This document shows positions 10,312 to 20,923 of a stretch of 64,000 bases of DNA, piece by piece. How positions within the stretch are numbered: the first letter of the stretch is position 1; each line of letters opens with the position of its first letter. This DNA is from Dryocosmus kuriphilus (lineage: Eukaryota > Arthropoda > Insecta > Hymenoptera > Cynipidae), in NCBI GenBank assembly GCA_038277395.1, contig CM076192.1:193815647-193879646 (forward strand), in the 5' to 3' direction. A program made the translations under genes and the position numbers. The notes under the pieces are model-generated. The model was not told where the DNA came from. It made no database searches and was given only the letters and a program-made list of their open reading frames with translations.

Positions 10312-10735
10312 TTAGAATTCTTATAAGATGGAAACTGACATACTTCGGACAAATTCTTTGAGTATTCAGAGGAGTTGAAGAGCAGAAATCTACTTTATCG
10401 GAACTCGTGATACTTTTTCGCGATTTTTTAAATAAAATCCGGAATATACAATTTCTCTAAAAAATTTACCCACCATTCACCTTTTCACTGTCGGATCGTG
10501 GTGGCTCAATTGGTAGCGCGTCTCACTGGAATTGAGAAGGCTGCCGGTTCAAATCCGGTCCACGGTGAATTTTTTAGAAAAATTGTATATTTCGGATTTT
10601 ATTTAAAAAGTCGCGAAAAAGTATCCTGAGCTCTGATAAAGTAGATTTCTGCTTTTCAACTCCTCTGAGTACTCAAAGAATTTGTCTGAAGTATGTCAGT
10701 TTCAATCTTATAAGGATTCTAATATTCTTTGATAC
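10312..10735. repeat. Long inverted repeat with a tRNA-like gene in its loop
   Basis: The segment 10312-10480 is an imperfect reverse complement of about 10567-10735; for example GAGGAGTTGAAGAGCAGAAA on the left pairs with TTTCTGCTTTTCAACTCCTC on the right. The tRNA-like sequence 10495-10566 sits in the loop. The transcript or single strand could form a hairpin of about 165 bp. Only the first tRNA-like copy has this foldback; the later copies carry just the right-hand arm. Confidence 0.75.
10495..10566 (+). tRNA. tRNA-like sequence, copy 1 (GGA anticodon, class I cloverleaf)
   Basis: A 72-base cloverleaf can be drawn. Acceptor ATCGTGG pairs with CCACGGT (seven pairs, one G-U). The A box is TGGCTCAATTGG and the B box GGTTCAAATCC, both good Pol III internal promoter elements. 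The anticodon stem TCTCA/TGAGA is perfect with loop CTGGAAT, giving GGA. The T arm GCCGG/CCGGT is closed. The D stem has one T-C mismatch. GGA would read serine codons, but serine tRNAs have a long variable arm and this one has five bases, so it is more likely a tRNA-derived repeat than a working tRNA-Ser. No intron is seen. Confidence 0.6.
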
Positions 10736-11080
10736 ACACTTGAAATATAAGAAATGGTGAATCCACGGTGATTTTTTAGAAAATTTGTATATTTTTTCGG
10801 ATTTTATTTAAAAATCGTAAAAAGAGTTATCATTGAGTTTAGATAAAGTAGATTTCCTGCTTTTCAACTCCTCTGAATACTCTATAAATTGTCTGAAGCA
10901 AAGGTCAGTTTCCAATTTCCTTCTTATAAGAATTCAAATATCATTTCTATTCAGACATTTACCATCAAAAATAAAAAATAACAATGTTCTATACATTAAG
11001 TGTACTGACGTAATACACTCTTCGCTGAATCTTTCCATCATAGATCGGGTAAATACAAGTTCTAAAATTTTCACTGGTGG

Positions 11081-11152
11081 GCTGTGGTGGCTCAATTGGT
11101 AGCGCGTCTCACTGGAATTGAGAATGTTGCCGGTTCAGATCCGGTCCACGGT
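11081..11152 (+). tRNA. tRNA-like sequence, copy 2
   Basis: Acceptor GCTGTGG pairs with CCACGGT through two G-U pairs. The A box is unchanged, the T loop reads TTCAGAT and the anticodon loop CTGGAAT is kept. Shares its variants with copy 4. Confidence 0.55.
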
Positions 11153-11461
11153 GATTTTTTAGAAAATTTGTATATTTTCGGATTTTATTTAAAAATCGTA
11201 AAAAGAGTTATCATTGAGTTTAGATAAAGTAGATTTCCTGCTTTTCAACTCCTCTGAATACTCTATAAATTGTCTGAAGCAAAGGTCAGTTTCCAATTTC
11301 CTTCTTATAAGAATTCAAATATCATTTCTATTCAGACATTTACCATCAAAAATAAAAAATGACAATGTTCTATACATTAAGTGTACTGACGTAATACACT
11401 CTTCGCTGAATCTTTCCATCATAGATCGGGTAAATACAAGTTCTAAAATTTTCACTGGTGG

Positions 11462-11533
11462 GCTGTGGTGGCTCAATTGGTAGCGCGTCTCACTGGAATT
11501 GAGAAGGTTGCCGGTTCAAATCCGGTCCACGGT
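11462..11533 (+). tRNA. tRNA-like sequence, copy 3
   Basis: Same cloverleaf with acceptor GCTGTGG and T loop TTCAAAT, so the B box is the canonical GGTTCAAATCC. Shares its variants with copy 5. Confidence 0.55.
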
Positions 11534-11848
11534 GATTTTTTAGAAAATTTGTATATTTTTTTTTAGGATTTTTATTTAAAAATCGTAAAAAGAGTTATCA
11601 TTGAGTTTAGATAAAGTAGATTTCCTGCTTTTCAACTCCTCTGAATACTCTATAAATTGTCTGAAGCAAAGGTCAGTTTCCAATTTCCTTCTTATAAGAA
11701 TTCAAATATCATTTCTATTCAGACATTTACCATCAAAAATAAAAAATAACAATGTTCTATACATTAAGTGTACTGACGTAATACACTCTTCGCTGAATCT
11801 TTCCATCATAGATCGGGTAAATACAAGTTCTAAAATTTTCACTGGTGG

Positions 11849-11920
11849 GCTGTGGTGGCTCAATTGGTAGCGCGTCTCACTGGAATTGAGAATGTTGCCG
11901 GTTCAGATCCGGTCCACGGT
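11849..11920 (+). tRNA. tRNA-like sequence, copy 4
   Basis: Same sequence as copy 2 across the 72 bases I compared, exactly 768 bases downstream of it. Confidence 0.55.
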
Positions 11921-12229
11921 GATTTTTTAGAAAATTTGTATATTTTCGGATTTTATTTAAAAATCGTAAAAAGAGTTATCATTGAGTTTAGATAAAGTAG
12001 ATTTCCTGCTTTTCAACTCCTCTGAATACTCTATAAATTGTCTGAAGCAAAGGTCAGTTTCCAATTTCCTTCTTATAAGAATTCAAATATCATTTCTATT
12101 CAGACATTTACCATCAAAAATAAAAAATGACAATGTTCTATACATTAAGTGTACTGACGTAATACACTCTTCGCTGAATCTTTCCATCATAGATCGGGTA
12201 AATACAAGTTCTAAAATTTTCACTGGTGG

Positions 12230-12301
12230 GCTGTGGTGGCTCAATTGGTAGCGCGTCTCACTGGAATTGAGAAGGTTGCCGGTTCAAATCCGGTCCACGG
12301 T
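12230..12301 (+). tRNA. tRNA-like sequence, copy 5
   Basis: Same sequence as copy 3, exactly 768 bases downstream of it. It is the last tRNA-like copy; the final monomer ends before another. Confidence 0.55.
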
Positions 12302-12540
12302 GATTTTTTAGAAAATTTGTATATTTTCGGATTTTATTTAAAAATCGTAAAAAGAGTTGTCATTGAGTTTAGATAAAGTAGATTTCCTGCTTTTCAACTC
12401 CTCTGAATACTCTATAAATTGTCTGAAGCAAAGGTCAGTTTCCAATTTCCTTCTTATAAGAATTCAAATATCAATTCTATTCAGACATTTACCATCAAAA
12501 ATAAAAAATAACAATGTGAATCGAGTAAATTCTATACAGA

Positions 12541-13559
12541 AATTGGTTTTAGCTTGATCATGAACTATTTTATTAAATGTAAGATACTTCATTTTTCTAG
12601 TATATTATGCAAAAGACTGTTTTCGCCATAAGAAAGAAAATCGACTTGTATCGAATCAGACCTTTTATATGCTTGGTTCAACTGTGGCGGAGGATGAGGA
12701 GGAGCAGGAGCAGGAAGCTGGGGATTTAGTTAAATAAACTATCCAAAATCTGTATATAGTTGGCTATCTCACAAATACGTAGGAAAGACTTTGAATTATT
12801 TTTGCATAACTGAGCTGAACAATTAATTCCAATTCGCCCAGCCTATCTTCTTGCGAACATGTGCAGGTACGGTCGTAATTGGTACACCATTATTGGCCAG
12901 TGGAATATTCAGGTCTAATCTTAAGGATCCCACGACACGTAATTTGGTAAAGAAAGAGCGCTGTTTATTTTAAACGATTACACTAACTTTATTGGGTTAC
13001 CGGTTTTCGGGGTAACGCTAATTTAAAGAAACGTATCTACGAATTGTTAAATGAAAGACCACGGTGGATTTGGACTGACTTTAACCTAGAACCAAAACCA
13101 GAAATGACATCTTACGATCATTTTGAGTTCAGAAGGAAAAAGCTATGGAGTTCTCTTTGAGAAAAATTACCCTTTTTATTTTTACCAATAGAAAATAGTT
13201 TCTAACGAAATAGGTTGAAGGTGGAATTTTATTCCCTTAAGCAATCCAGCTTAATATCCAAAAAGGCAACCTAAGATGGTGATATTTTAGATCAAACGAA
13301 ACTCATAAGTATTTCTGTAAAATAATGAAAAACGTGAAAAAGTATTATTTTTTTCAACATTTCTTTTTCCGATCCATCCCATGCCCCAGGTGCTGGTGTC
13401 GTGGTCCAAAGTTAGAGCTCTGAATGAATCATTTCACAATAAATAGAATAATTTGCTTCAAAAACGTTATTCGCATAAATTCAACTTCTGAGGGCTTTGG
13501 ATAAGCTTCCCAAAATATAAATCGCAGATTTTCGAAAAATTCACATTTTTTTTGGAACA
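12541..13559. other. Non-coding part of tandem unit, copy 1 (continued)
   Basis: Aligns with about 22290-23515 and 25965-27185. Landmarks include GGAGGATGAGGAGGAGCAGG, CACAAATACGTAGGAAAGAC and TCCAAAAAGGCAACCTAAGA. No coding potential is visible in any of the three copies. Confidence 0.5.
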
Positions 13560-13791
13560 AGTTTGCTCTACACACAGAGCGCAACCCCCGCAAAACATTG
13601 GAAAGGCGTAGTGGCCTGACTGAATGCACTTCTATGCCCATCCACAGTGGTGCCTTCCCGATCCCCGCAAAACAATCGAAAGGGTTAAGAGTGTGACTGA
13701 ATGTATTTTTGTGTCAAGTCACAGGGTGCCTCCCCTCGAAGAACATAGAAAAGTGTTAGGGGTGTGACTGAATGTATTTACGTGCCTAGTT
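13560..13791. repeat. Minisatellite array (70-80 bp unit), first part, copy 1
   Basis: Three units of the type AAACATTGGAAAGG, GTGTGACTGAATGTATTT, GTGCCTTCCCG. The array is cut at TGCCTAGTT (13783-13791) by a 6.3 kb insertion and continues at 20090 with the same nine bases. Confidence 0.75.
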
Positions 13792-14785
13792 TTTTACATT
13801 CTTATCAGAGAAGGTATTAGATTTATGTAAAATATGACTTTCGCGGATTCCATGAAATTTTCACGTTTTTAGACCTCAATCCGAAAAAAACGGTTTTTAC
13901 GACGGTGTTTGTCTGTCTGTTGTCGTCGTCGTCCTTGTCGTCCTCGTGGTTGTCGCTATCGTTGCCGTTGTGGTTGGAGCCTTTCCCACGATAACTTTCG
14001 AAGGACTAATCGGATTGGAGTGCACTTTGGTGCACTTCTATAGGGATTAAAAAGAAAGGATGAGTTCGTTAACCAGCGGCTTTTGACCAACAGTTATGGC
14101 TTTATCCATCAAAAAATGTTTTCGCAAAATCAAAAAAAGATTTTCGAGCTAAACTATGATAGACACAAAAAAAAATGTACGCAAGTAAAATTGCTCACCT
14201 TGAAAAAATTCACAAATTTTGTCTTAACCGTTTTTAGTCAAATAAACGATTTTTGTTTTAATCAAGAAGACGCTATTAGAATTAACGAACTCTGGTTTCC
14301 CGCCAAAATAATCAAGATAGAAAAAAATGCTAAGAAACAAAGTTGTTCAATTTAAAGGCATCTACAAATTTTGTTTCAACCATTCTTTAAAAAAATGCGT
14401 GGTTTCTTTTGAATCATTAAATGGTTATTAAAAAACCAAAAGTTCAATTTTCCCGACAAACCATGCAAGATACAAAAGAAATCATAATAAACAAATTTCT
14501 TTACTTCGAAAAGATCTACAAAATTGATCCCTACAATCTATGTTGTAAGGTCGCATAGTTTTTGAGTTATTCATGAAATATGTTATTAAATATAAAGACA
14601 TCCGCTTTTCAGCAAAACTATGCTAGATATGAGAAAGTATTAACAATCAGAATTGTTCACCTTGGAAAGAGCTACAAAATTTATTTATAAGACTCATCGT
14701 TTTACTTTTAAGAATCGAAATCCTCTACTGTGAAAATTTGGAAAATCACTAAAAAACTTTACCAATATACAATGTGTTTCAAAAA
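13792..14785. other. Non-coding AT-rich tract with degenerate repeats
   Basis: 13905-13960 holds a GTCTGTCTG/GTCGTC simple repeat. From 14080 to 14780 diverged words such as AAATTTTGTTTCAACCATT, ATTGCTCACCTTG and AAACTATG recur about every 130 bases, which suggests an old tandem array. A lysine-rich open frame (14083-14355) is a by-product of the A-rich sequence. Confidence 0.4.
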
Positions 14786-15025
14786 AATGTAATTATCGGG
14801 CGCGAAGCGCGAGTTCCTTGATGGGAATGTATTTCTTAAGGGCGATAGGGCCTTAAGTAAAATAATTTCTTTTGTAATTCTTAATTCAAAGGTTTGTACT
14901 ATCCATTAACACCGAGCGTGTAGCGCGAGGTGAATAACCTGTCGAGTGCGAGGCGCGAGTGCCGTAAACAACAGACGCGCGACCCAGGCGCGCTTATACT
15001 TCGCGCGAAGCGCGAGATGAGAATG
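14786..15025. repeat. Short GCGCGAAGCGCGAG-type repeats
   Basis: CGGGCGCGAAGCGCGAG (14796), CGAGCGTGTAGCGCGAGG (14913), GAGTGCGAGGCGCGAGTG (14944), ACGCGCGACCCAGGCGCG (14973) and CTTCGCGCGAAGCGCGAG (14999) recur within 240 bases. CTTCGCGCGAAG is a perfect palindrome. These GC words stand out in AT-rich surroundings. Confidence 0.6.
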
Positions 15026-15186
15026 TGCCCGCGAAGCCGGCAGATTTTTTTCTATGGTGGTTGGAGGAGGGGAAATCTTGCATAAGACATCCCAGTTCGG
15101 GTGGTGTCGGATTCTTACAGACTAAAACCCCTTCCCTTGGCGCTCAGACTAAATCCATTGCACCTCTCCATTATATGTCTGCTATT

Positions 15187-16067
15187 AGCGGTCCATGCCA
15201 TACCTCTTGATAAAGGCTATTATGTCGCCTATTTGTAGCGTTGTAATATCCCCAGGTTCCTTGAAATGATCCCCAAGGAATTTTTTCCGAAGTCGGACAA
15301 GTACCGGAGATCCGCATAATACATGCAGGGACGCCTCCTCATCCTCACTGCACTTTCTGCACTCAGGCGTCGGACTGAGTCCCACCTTATGTAAGTGATG
15401 GTTCATATTGCTGCGCCCAGTTAGCATGTGCACCGTAGTCCTAGTATCTTCCTTGGGTAACTTCAGAATTTCTGTGGCCCTGTCCATCCTCTACTCATAA
15501 CCCAGGATGGCCTTGGCCTATCTGCATCCGTTTGTCTGGTCCCAGTGTTTCCGTTGTCTATTTGGGATCCAGCTTTTAATGGCCAACCTCATGCAGAACA
15601 ACGCTAGTCCCAGTACCAGTTCCGGGTGAACGTACGTTTTTGCTGCACCATTCTTTGCCAACTGATCTGCCTTCTAATTTCAGTTGATCCCTTGGTGAAC
15701 AGGGACCCACATCAGTGTTACATTGTTTTTCTCTGCTAGTTGATTTAACGCACTTTTGCATTCTCAAACCGTTTCTGAAGTTATATCTGGTTCAGCACAT
15801 TGAATTAGAGCTAGGACCTCCGCCTGAAAGACGGTGGCATGCTGTTCAAGTCGGATTTCCATCCCTTTTCTTCTAGGGCTGTCATATACTCCTGCTCCTG
15901 CATCGCCCTCCCCCTTGGATCCTTCTGTATACCAGATTTTTCCCTGGACGTGTGGGCTACCCACCACCTGCCATTCGTCCCTACTTGGAATAAGGACTCG
16001 GAAGGCTTTAGTGAAATTGAAGCGTTTTGCTATTTTATCATATCTCATTCCTAAGAATGGTGTTGCG

Positions 16068-16130
<63 letters not shown>

Positions 16131-18720
16131 GATATCCTCTGGGAACCTTGTATATCTTGTCCCCCGAGTCCAACTCTTTGCACTGAATGGGCGGCTTAGC
16201 AGTTATTGTAATGTGAGGTGGTTCCTCGCAGAGCAAGTAGGACAGCGCCGCTCTAGGCGTCGTCCTCATTGTCTTCCTTATCCCCCTGAACGCTAGCGTT
16301 TGTAATCGTTGCAGTCTTTCCTGCATCGATTTAAGCTCCACTCGTGGCCACCAAACCACCGCTGCGTATAAAAGTCTCGGTTTAAGGACCATATTGTATA
16401 GCTGGATTTCATTTTAGGAGCCAACTACCACGTCAGTCCAAAGACTCTTCTGCACGTCCAAAAGTTCGTAATGAATTTCCTACATTGCGCTTCCAGAAGC
16501 TTCGCCCAGTTCAGTCTACTATCCAGGATGACCCGCAGATACTTAACCGAGCACCTTGTGTTTTCTCGCACATATGAGCAAACTGGTCTTCTCCGGGTTA
16601 ACCGAGAACTATGCGCTATCGCACCATAGCTCTACGATTTCAGCGCCGAACTTGTGGGCCCCATTAGTATATCTAGGTGAGATCCCCTGGCTAGGATCAC
16701 AATGTCATCAGCGTAGCCTGGGGCGTAACCCCATTTTTCATTCAATCATCGTAGGAGATTGTCAACAACAATGCACCACAGGAGAGGTGACAGCAAACCC
16801 CACTGTGGGCATCCACGTGGTTCCACTCTACCTAACCGGCAATTACCCCATCTGGTTTCGAGATGCATTCCGTGCAGCATACTCCTTATCCAGTATACTA
16901 GCTGGCTTGGCGCGCCGCACATTCTGGCCTTCCGACAATTGACTTCTGGGGGTTAATGCTGAAGGAAACCTCTATATCTAGGAAAGAGCCCACCGCATAT
17001 CATTCTTGCTCGAGCTGTTGCTCCACTTCTGTCACAGCAGCGTGAATCACTCTTTTCTACCGAGCTGCCCGCCTGAAAAGCGTGCTGCCCGTTAGGGGAC
17101 GGGAAGGTTAGCAGCATCTCATCCCTGATGTGTCTCTCGCCCAACTTCCCTACCGTCTTCAGGATGAAGGACGTCCAGCTAAATGGTCCAAAACCTTTCG
17201 CAGCAGTGTCGTCCTCCCTAACCGGTTTTGGGCAGAAAGACTACCCTGTCGTTCTTCCATGCCGACGGCACGTATTTCAGAGCTATACTGGCCCTGAACA
17301 GTTTTCTCAACGGGGCGATGGGGCGAACCATGCCCCTTCGTAGCAGCACTGAAAACACCCCAGCCGCCCCTGTGACTTAAAGGGGCAGAAGGATTTAACG
17401 GCCCATTCTACCTTCCTACTATCAACGACCTTTGCTGCGAATCGCCAGTCGGCCCTCTCTCCTTAGGCCTAATCATTTCTCTGGTTGGTCGTTTTGTTGT
17501 CCCTGAAAGCCTGGAAAGAGTATTTCCATCAGGCGGTTCAGACTTTTTTATTCATCCTATGCAAGCTCGCCATTTTCGAGCCTTACAAGTCCAAGGCGAG
17601 CTTCCGGGTCCTTCGTCAGGATCCTCTGAAGCCTCGCTGTGCCCAAGATATCTTTCGTGTCTTCACAGAAGCCAGTCCAGGCATCTCGTCTTTGTCTCCT
17701 TATTTTCTCCTTATAATCAGTCTGGGCCGGTTTATATTTTTCCTGTCTGACGGGAGTTTAGTTTTGTATGCCTTATTACACAATGCTCTAGTCTTTTTCC
17801 TTTGCCTCCATAGGTGGTTATGCCAATACTCGGCCACATTCCTAGATTTTATTGTGCTAATAGGGCAGTTATTCTCATAAGATTTTATTAAAGCTCTCTG
17901 CAAAGGCACGCAGCATGCTCTAATTCGCCTATGGTTCCATACCTCGTAGGAAACTGCACGAACCTGCCTTTGAGTTCCTCTTTATAAAAGTCACAAAGTG
18001 TGTTCCTGGGATTTCTGATCCTCGATAACTCCGGGTTTCCTAGGGCTAACTGAAACAAGATGCATTTGTGGTCTGAGAGAGACTCCTCATCGGAGACTTC
18101 ATCCCCCTACCCTGCCTCACAGTTTTCGCGAGCATAGAGTCAAATCGAGAAAATCACTCCTGTTTCTTTTCTGGAGAGTAGGGACATTACCTCTATTTAG
18201 TATCTCCAGCTCAGTACCAGCTAAGAATTCTATAAGATCTCTTCCTCTGTTAATGATGTTCGTGCTCCCCCAAAACACATGGTAAGCGTTCGCATCGCAC
18301 CCCAAAAGTTGAGGTGTTTCATTCTCCTGGCAGTGCCGTATAAGTACCCCTACCTCTAAAGGAGGTGGAGCCCCCACCGCATCGCCCTGAAAGTACACTG
18401 AGGCAACATACATCTCTATCCTTTCTCCAAGCATGCCTCTACGCCTCTCTTTGATAAAAACAAAGTCCTGGAGCAGCGTTTAGGCACCAATATCGCATCC
18501 ATACCCTTAACGACTATGCATGCCCTTGGTTTTTTTTCGCTTGGCCCCTTATATAAAGCACAAGAGCGTCCTAGGCCACAAATCCTTTCCCTGTATAAGC
18601 AAGGTTCTTGAATTAGGGCTATCCCTATCTACAGCACTGCCATGCGCCTGGCTAAGATTGCCGAGGCGCTTTTGCTATGGTGCACGTTTATCTGAAACAT
18701 GGAGATCCCCACCTGGATAT
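15187..18720 (-). pseudogene. LINE ORF2 remnant: endonuclease, reverse transcriptase, RNase H
   Basis: Read on the minus strand. The APE-type endonuclease starts near 18715 (INVHHSKSASAILARR) and includes LLGCDANAYHVFWGSTN (about 18300-18250). Reverse transcriptase pieces include GERHIRDEMLLTF near 17143 and YADDIV at 16715-16698, the catalytic motif. Downstream are LLYAAVVWW (about 16370) and an RNase H-like stretch IWYTEGSKGEGDAGAGVY near 15930, where the usual aspartate of YTDGS is glutamate. The end has CRKCSEDEEASLHVLC (about 15370-15320), the C-terminal zinc motif. The presence of RNase H suggests an I/LOA/R1-like clade; I cannot settle which. Many frameshifts and stops and a 61-base G run break it. 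Confidence 0.75.
16069..16129. repeat. Homopolymer of 61 G on the plus strand
   Basis: An uninterrupted G run from 16069 to 16129 lies inside the LINE ORF2 remnant, between the frames ending KVPRGYH and beginning ATPFLGMRY. It would encode polyproline on the minus strand and could form G-quadruplexes. True length is hard to know because sequencing and assembly of such runs are error-prone. Confidence 0.85.
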
Positions 18721-19650
18721 TAATCGACTGAACCGGAGTATCTCCAGGTGCTTCTGGTCTCTCTTCAGGGCCCTGACGGGTCACGCGGAAGAAGACTCTT
18801 TCAGCTCCTAGATAGGGCCGGAAGTCCAGAGCCGTGCGGCCTTAATGGCGCTTCTCGAGAGACTAACTGTCAACAACCAGCCCGTTCACGCTGGCCTATT
18901 TCCCTTTATATCAGGGTGTATTCTCCAGGAGTCTGTTCTAATTGTAGAGTTTTGAAAATTCAGGCGCTCCAGAACGACCGCCGGATCCTCGGGCGTGCCA
19001 AGAATCAGCACGTTCTCTCTCCGGTACCTTTGGAGGCTCTCAAATCCTTTGACCTCCAGATTCAGTCCTTCTTTGATCCTGAATTTTGGAGCCCTCTATT
19101 CCAGCTACTCCCCCGACCAGATGTCAGCGGCTTGTACTACGATGGCCCCCACCCTGAGAAACATATCTTCGAATCTGGGGAAGCGTCCCTCAAGAGTTTC
19201 CGTGTCAATCTCTTTCGAGACTTCATCTACGCAAAGGAAAGTTCCTGCTTCCCCATGGCCTTTGGTCTTTTCGAATCCCTGTTCAGCGAAGTGTCCTTTA
19301 AGCCCTTCTTCTTCTTTCCCATATTCAGAGCAGGAGGAATTGCTCCAGCTGTAACTTTCCTATTAACGAAACATTGTGGGGGTCCTGGCTACGCACTGCC
19401 AGCTGCTTTTCAAGGCGATATTCCTCTCTTTGTGCCCCAGAGCGTATTTTCCCCCTAAAAGAGAGTTCGGTCATTTTATTTTCAACAGTTGAGATGCCGC
19501 TATCTACAACTGCTGTGTTCTTCATTGTTGAAGGGACGTCCACATTAGAGCCGTCCACCATTCACGATGAGTTAGATGAAGATCCCCCAGGGAGATCCTC
19601 ATTTATCTTGTTTGTTTTGCTATTTACACGACATTTTTTGTCCCACGAGT
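18721..19650 (-). pseudogene. LINE ORF1 region (degraded)
   Basis: Upstream of the endonuclease on the minus strand is the position of ORF1. Readable parts are short: VDGSNVDVPSTMKNTAVVDS (about 19559-19500) and, in other frames, KEEEGLKGHFAEQGFEK, FLCVDEVSKEIDTETLEGRF and YRRENVLILGTPEDPAVVLE (about 19320-18970). The charged, helix-prone composition fits a gag-like ORF1. I do not see intact CCHC knuckles. A long frame on the opposite strand (18748-19458) is the antisense of this region, not a gene. Confidence 0.45.
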
Positions 19651-20089
19651 AGCTAGGGATAAAGTCACTCCCTCCAGAGCCCCGGATGCAGGGAGAAGGT
19701 CTAAATACGAAGGGATTCGGCCTGGTGTCCCTGAGTCTCCGCTGAAGACACCTCTTTTAGATCCCGCCATGTCTGCCTCAATAGAGTGGGGCATGACGGT
19801 ATCTTCAAGGGTTTGGTAACCCTAGTGCCATCCAGCATTCAATACGGAGATCCCATCTTAGCCTGGGGCTTGGGGACTCGCGCCACCAATATTCCAGGGC
19901 GTTCTGACATTCCCCCTAGAAGGAATACTTCTTGGTCGAGATCCATCGGATGGGAGACCCCAAGCACCCCGGAGTCACTGCATCTCGCGATACGGCTCTT
20001 CTGAGTCGCCTGCACCAAATCTCCCATTCGAAAAGACCCGTAATCTCCTGTACCAACTACAAGGTGATGTGGTCCCTAGGTAAAGTACA
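19651..20089 (-). other. 5' untranslated part of the LINE insertion
   Basis: No coding signal on either strand. It lies between the ORF1 remnant and the insertion border at 20089, so it is probably the LINE 5' region. Confidence 0.35.
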
Positions 20090-20765
20090 TGCCTAGTTAC
20101 AGAAGTACATTCCCGTCCTACGAACAACAGATGAAAGTTGTAGGGGTATGAATAAAAGCACTTCTGTTTCCAGTCACATTGGTGTCTTTCCGTCCCACCA
20201 CAAAAGATCGGGAAAGGGTAATGATGTGACTGAATGCGTTTTTTTTATCAATCACAAGGCACATTCCCGCCCACGGAAAACACTGGAAAGGGTAGTTGTT
20301 TGACAGAAGGTATTTTGGTGACCAGTAAGTGTGTGTTCCGCGAAACATTGGAAAGTGGTTGGGTTGCGACTGGAAGCATTTCTGAGGCCAGTCATGGGTT
20401 GTCCACCGCAAACATTGTAAATTGTTAGTGGTGTGACTGAAAGTATGTCTGTGTCCAGTCACAGAGAAGCCCCCTCTTCTACAAAAACACTTGAAAGTGG
20501 TAGATGTGGGACTGAAAGTATTACTGTGCCAGTTAAGGAGGTGCCTTCCCGACAAACGTAAAGCATTGGAAGGGCTTAGTAATGCGACTGAATTCATTTT
20601 TGTGGCAAACATTGGAAAGGGTTATGCATGCATATGACCGAAAATATTTCTGTGGCCAGTCGCCGTGTGCCTCCCCGAAAAACACTGCGACGGTGCAGGG
20701 GTGTGAATTCAATTCTTTGTGTGGCCAGTTGCAGGGGTGCGTATCCACCCCACATTCACTAACAT
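20090..20765. repeat. Minisatellite array, second part, copy 1
   Basis: About nine diverged units of 65-80 bases with the core AACATTGGAAAGG, then GTGTGACTGAAAGTATTT, then CTGTG, CCAGTCAC and GGTGCCTTCCCG. On the minus strand the units stay open over long distances (20612-20118 gives 164 codons of the type TGHRHTFSHTTNNLQC), which resembles, but does not match, the C2H2 zinc-finger linker pattern. Followed by ATTCACTAACATATATTCAA, present in copy 2 as well. Confidence 0.75.
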
Positions 20766-20923
20766 ATATTCAACATCCACTCTTTCGAAATTTTTCAGTC
20801 GTAGAGCGACAATGTGCTGAACATAATGTGTATATTTTTCGAAGGTCTACGATTTTTTTATGAGGATTTTTTTGTCAATTTTATGTATTTACTGAAATAA
20901 GCGCAAAAAGCGCACATGAAAAA

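Larger units (their letters stand above)
10740..12540. repeat. Higher-order tandem array, about 384 bp monomers alternating in a 768 bp dimer, each with a tRNA-like sequence
   Basis: Monomers start at about 10745, 11152, 11533, 11920 and 12301. Variants alternate: tRNA-like copies 2 and 4 read GAATGTTGCCGGTTCAGATC, copies 3 and 5 read GAAGGTTGCCGGTTCAAATC, and the AAAAAATAAC/AAAAAATGAC difference alternates in the same way. Exact spacing between like variants is 768 bases (11081 to 11849; 11462 to 12230). The last monomer is truncated near 12515. The array interrupts tandem unit copy 1, because the sequence at about 10280 resumes at 12540 relative to copies 2 and 3. The repeated 89-codon frames here are translations of the repeat, not genes. 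Confidence 0.85.
13792..20089 (-). mobile_element. 6.3 kb insertion carrying a minus-strand LINE, with 9 bp target-site duplication
   Basis: TGCCTAGTT ends at 13791 and recurs at 20090-20098; the uninterrupted array in copy 2 (about 23728-23736) has it once. This marks the insertion borders. The LINE is read on the minus strand, so its 5' end is near 20089 and its 3' end near 13792, where the minus strand ends in a short A-run. Coding remnants occupy about 19650-15187; the long 3' part (13792-15180) is non-coding and might include a second, older element. The whole insertion could therefore be one long LINE or a nested pair. Confidence 0.6.

Noticed and set aside
10833..12557. Repeated 89-codon frames (MSLDKVDFLLFNSSEYS type)
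   Set aside because: They are identical because the DNA repeat is nearly identical, they include the tRNA-like sequence at their end and show no domain; not evidence of a gene.
15834..16199. Plus-strand frames with polyglycine
   Set aside because: The polyglycine comes from the G61 run; the frames are antisense to the LINE RNase H region.
18748..19458. 236-codon plus-strand frame
   Set aside because: It is antisense to the LINE ORF1 region and has no recognisable content.
20118..20612. A functional zinc-finger gene in the minisatellite array
   Set aside because: The unit is 70-80 bp rather than 84 bp and lacks consistent C-x2-C and H-x3-H pairs; kept only as a speculative finding.
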